Below are positions 63,693-64,000 of a DNA stretch of 64,000 bases, one piece after another. Position numbers and translations under genes: made by a program. This DNA comes from Rhodospirillaceae bacterium (GTDB lineage Bacteria > Pseudomonadota > Alphaproteobacteria > CACIAM-22H2). Position 1 is the first letter of the stretch. Each line of letters begins with the position of its first letter. The notes under the pieces were generated by a model. The model ran no database searches. It was not told the origin of the DNA and saw only the letters and a list, made by a program, of their open reading frames with translations. The stretch is from assembly GCA_022843945.1 (NCBI GenBank), contig JALHMR010000003.1, forward strand, positions 213,080 through 277,079, written 5' to 3'.

Positions 63693-64000
63693 CGAACTCG
63701 TCCCCGGCCTGTCCAACCTCGCCCTGGCGCTGGTCGTCGCCACGACGGTCGCCATCCCGGCGGGCCTGACCTATGTCATCGGCCAGTATGTCGGGCCGCA
63801 GGCGCGGCTGCGCGGCCGCCTCGCCGCGATCGGCGGCCGCGGTGCGGCGCGGGCCGAAGGCGCGCGCTCGCACTCCGACCGCGCCCGCCAGATCAAGACC
63901 AAGCTCAAGGAGACCGGCCACGCCGAGGGGGCGCGGGCGGACCGCAGCGTCGCCTTGCGGCAGCGCGTCGACCGCGCGGGGCTGGATATGCCGCTGCGCA
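63682..64000 (+). CDS. tadB: Tad inner-membrane platform protein TadB, N-terminal part only
   Basis: Partial: 106 codons before the right edge. A hydrophobic N-terminal helix (LALALVVATTVAIPAG) is followed by a basic cytoplasmic segment and VALRQRVDRAGLDMPLR, which aligns with the start of the T2SSF-type region of TadB. Gene order after cpaF supports the call. tadC would be expected beyond the edge. Confidence 0.82.
   Translation, partial: MLPNELVPGLSNLALALVVATTVAIPAGLTYVIGQYVGPQARLRGRLAAIGGRGAARAEGARSHSDRARQIKTKLKETGHAEGARADRSVALRQRVDRAGLDMPLR

Noticed and set aside
61632..63755. 707-codon minus-strand open frame across cpaE, cpaF and tadB
   Set aside because: It is the antisense of three strongly supported tad genes; long antisense frames are common in GC-rich DNA.

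Overview
The window reads as a high-GC chromosome segment from an alphaproteobacterium. The evidence is the tad/cpa pilus order, the NasT/NasS nitrate system with a CysJ-like and NirA-type reductase pair, Liv- and Dpp-type ABC importers with hydantoinase-type enzymes, and MHYT hybrid kinases. A soil or freshwater heterotroph is likely; I cannot name the genus. I saw no rRNA, tRNA, CRISPR array, prophage or intact insertion sequence.

Layout. (1) 1-2086: a partial winged-helix regulator, an SMP-30/gluconolactonase and a short-chain dehydrogenase, probably sugar or sugar-acid catabolism. (2) 2236-10652: an unusual biosynthetic locus. GTP cyclohydrolase II diverges from a tightly packed operon of a RibD-type reductase, a zinc-less medium-chain dehydrogenase, a degenerate pterin synthase-fold protein, a GT4 glycosyltransferase and a methyltransferase. 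Facing it are a membrane LTA-synthase-like phosphotransferase, a CDP-alcohol phosphatidyltransferase and an FkbM methyltransferase. (3) 10690-25266: a minus-strand catabolic operon of about 14 kb: GntR regulator, Liv-type importer, LeuC/LeuD-type hydratase, isocitrate-lyase-family lyase, hydantoinase B and A, isochorismatase-fold hydrolase, FAD dehydrogenase, then a cytochrome b561. (4) 26020-30478: two overlapping histidine kinase genes. (5) 30532-43542: a nitrate assimilation operon with its regulator NasT and a leader that carries a sigma-54-like promoter, two ANTAR-type hairpins and a terminator. (6) 43592-54957: a second catabolic cluster (racemase-fold protein, DapA-like aldolase, SDR, ketopantoate reductase-like, asparaginase-like, creatininase-like) around a MarR regulator, with a split Dpp-type importer. 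(7) 54947-64000: TadG-like protein, Crp-type regulator and the tad pilus genes flp-cpaABCDEF-tadB, running off the right edge.

How the genes work together. In region 3 the enzymes order naturally as ring opening of a cyclic amide or imide, hydrolysis, dehydrogenation, hydration and retro-aldol cleavage, which suggests import and breakdown of an unknown branched di- or tricarboxylate-yielding compound. In region 5 nitrate is imported by NrtABD, reduced by NasA and NirA, and siroheme for NirA is partly supplied by the CysG-like protein; NasS and NasT would relieve termination in the leader when nitrate is present. In region 2 GTP is probably diverted into a glycosylated and methylated pyrimidine or pterin-type product, perhaps tied to the envelope. 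The products of regions 2, 3 and 6 are inferences; gene families and gene coupling are read from the sequence.
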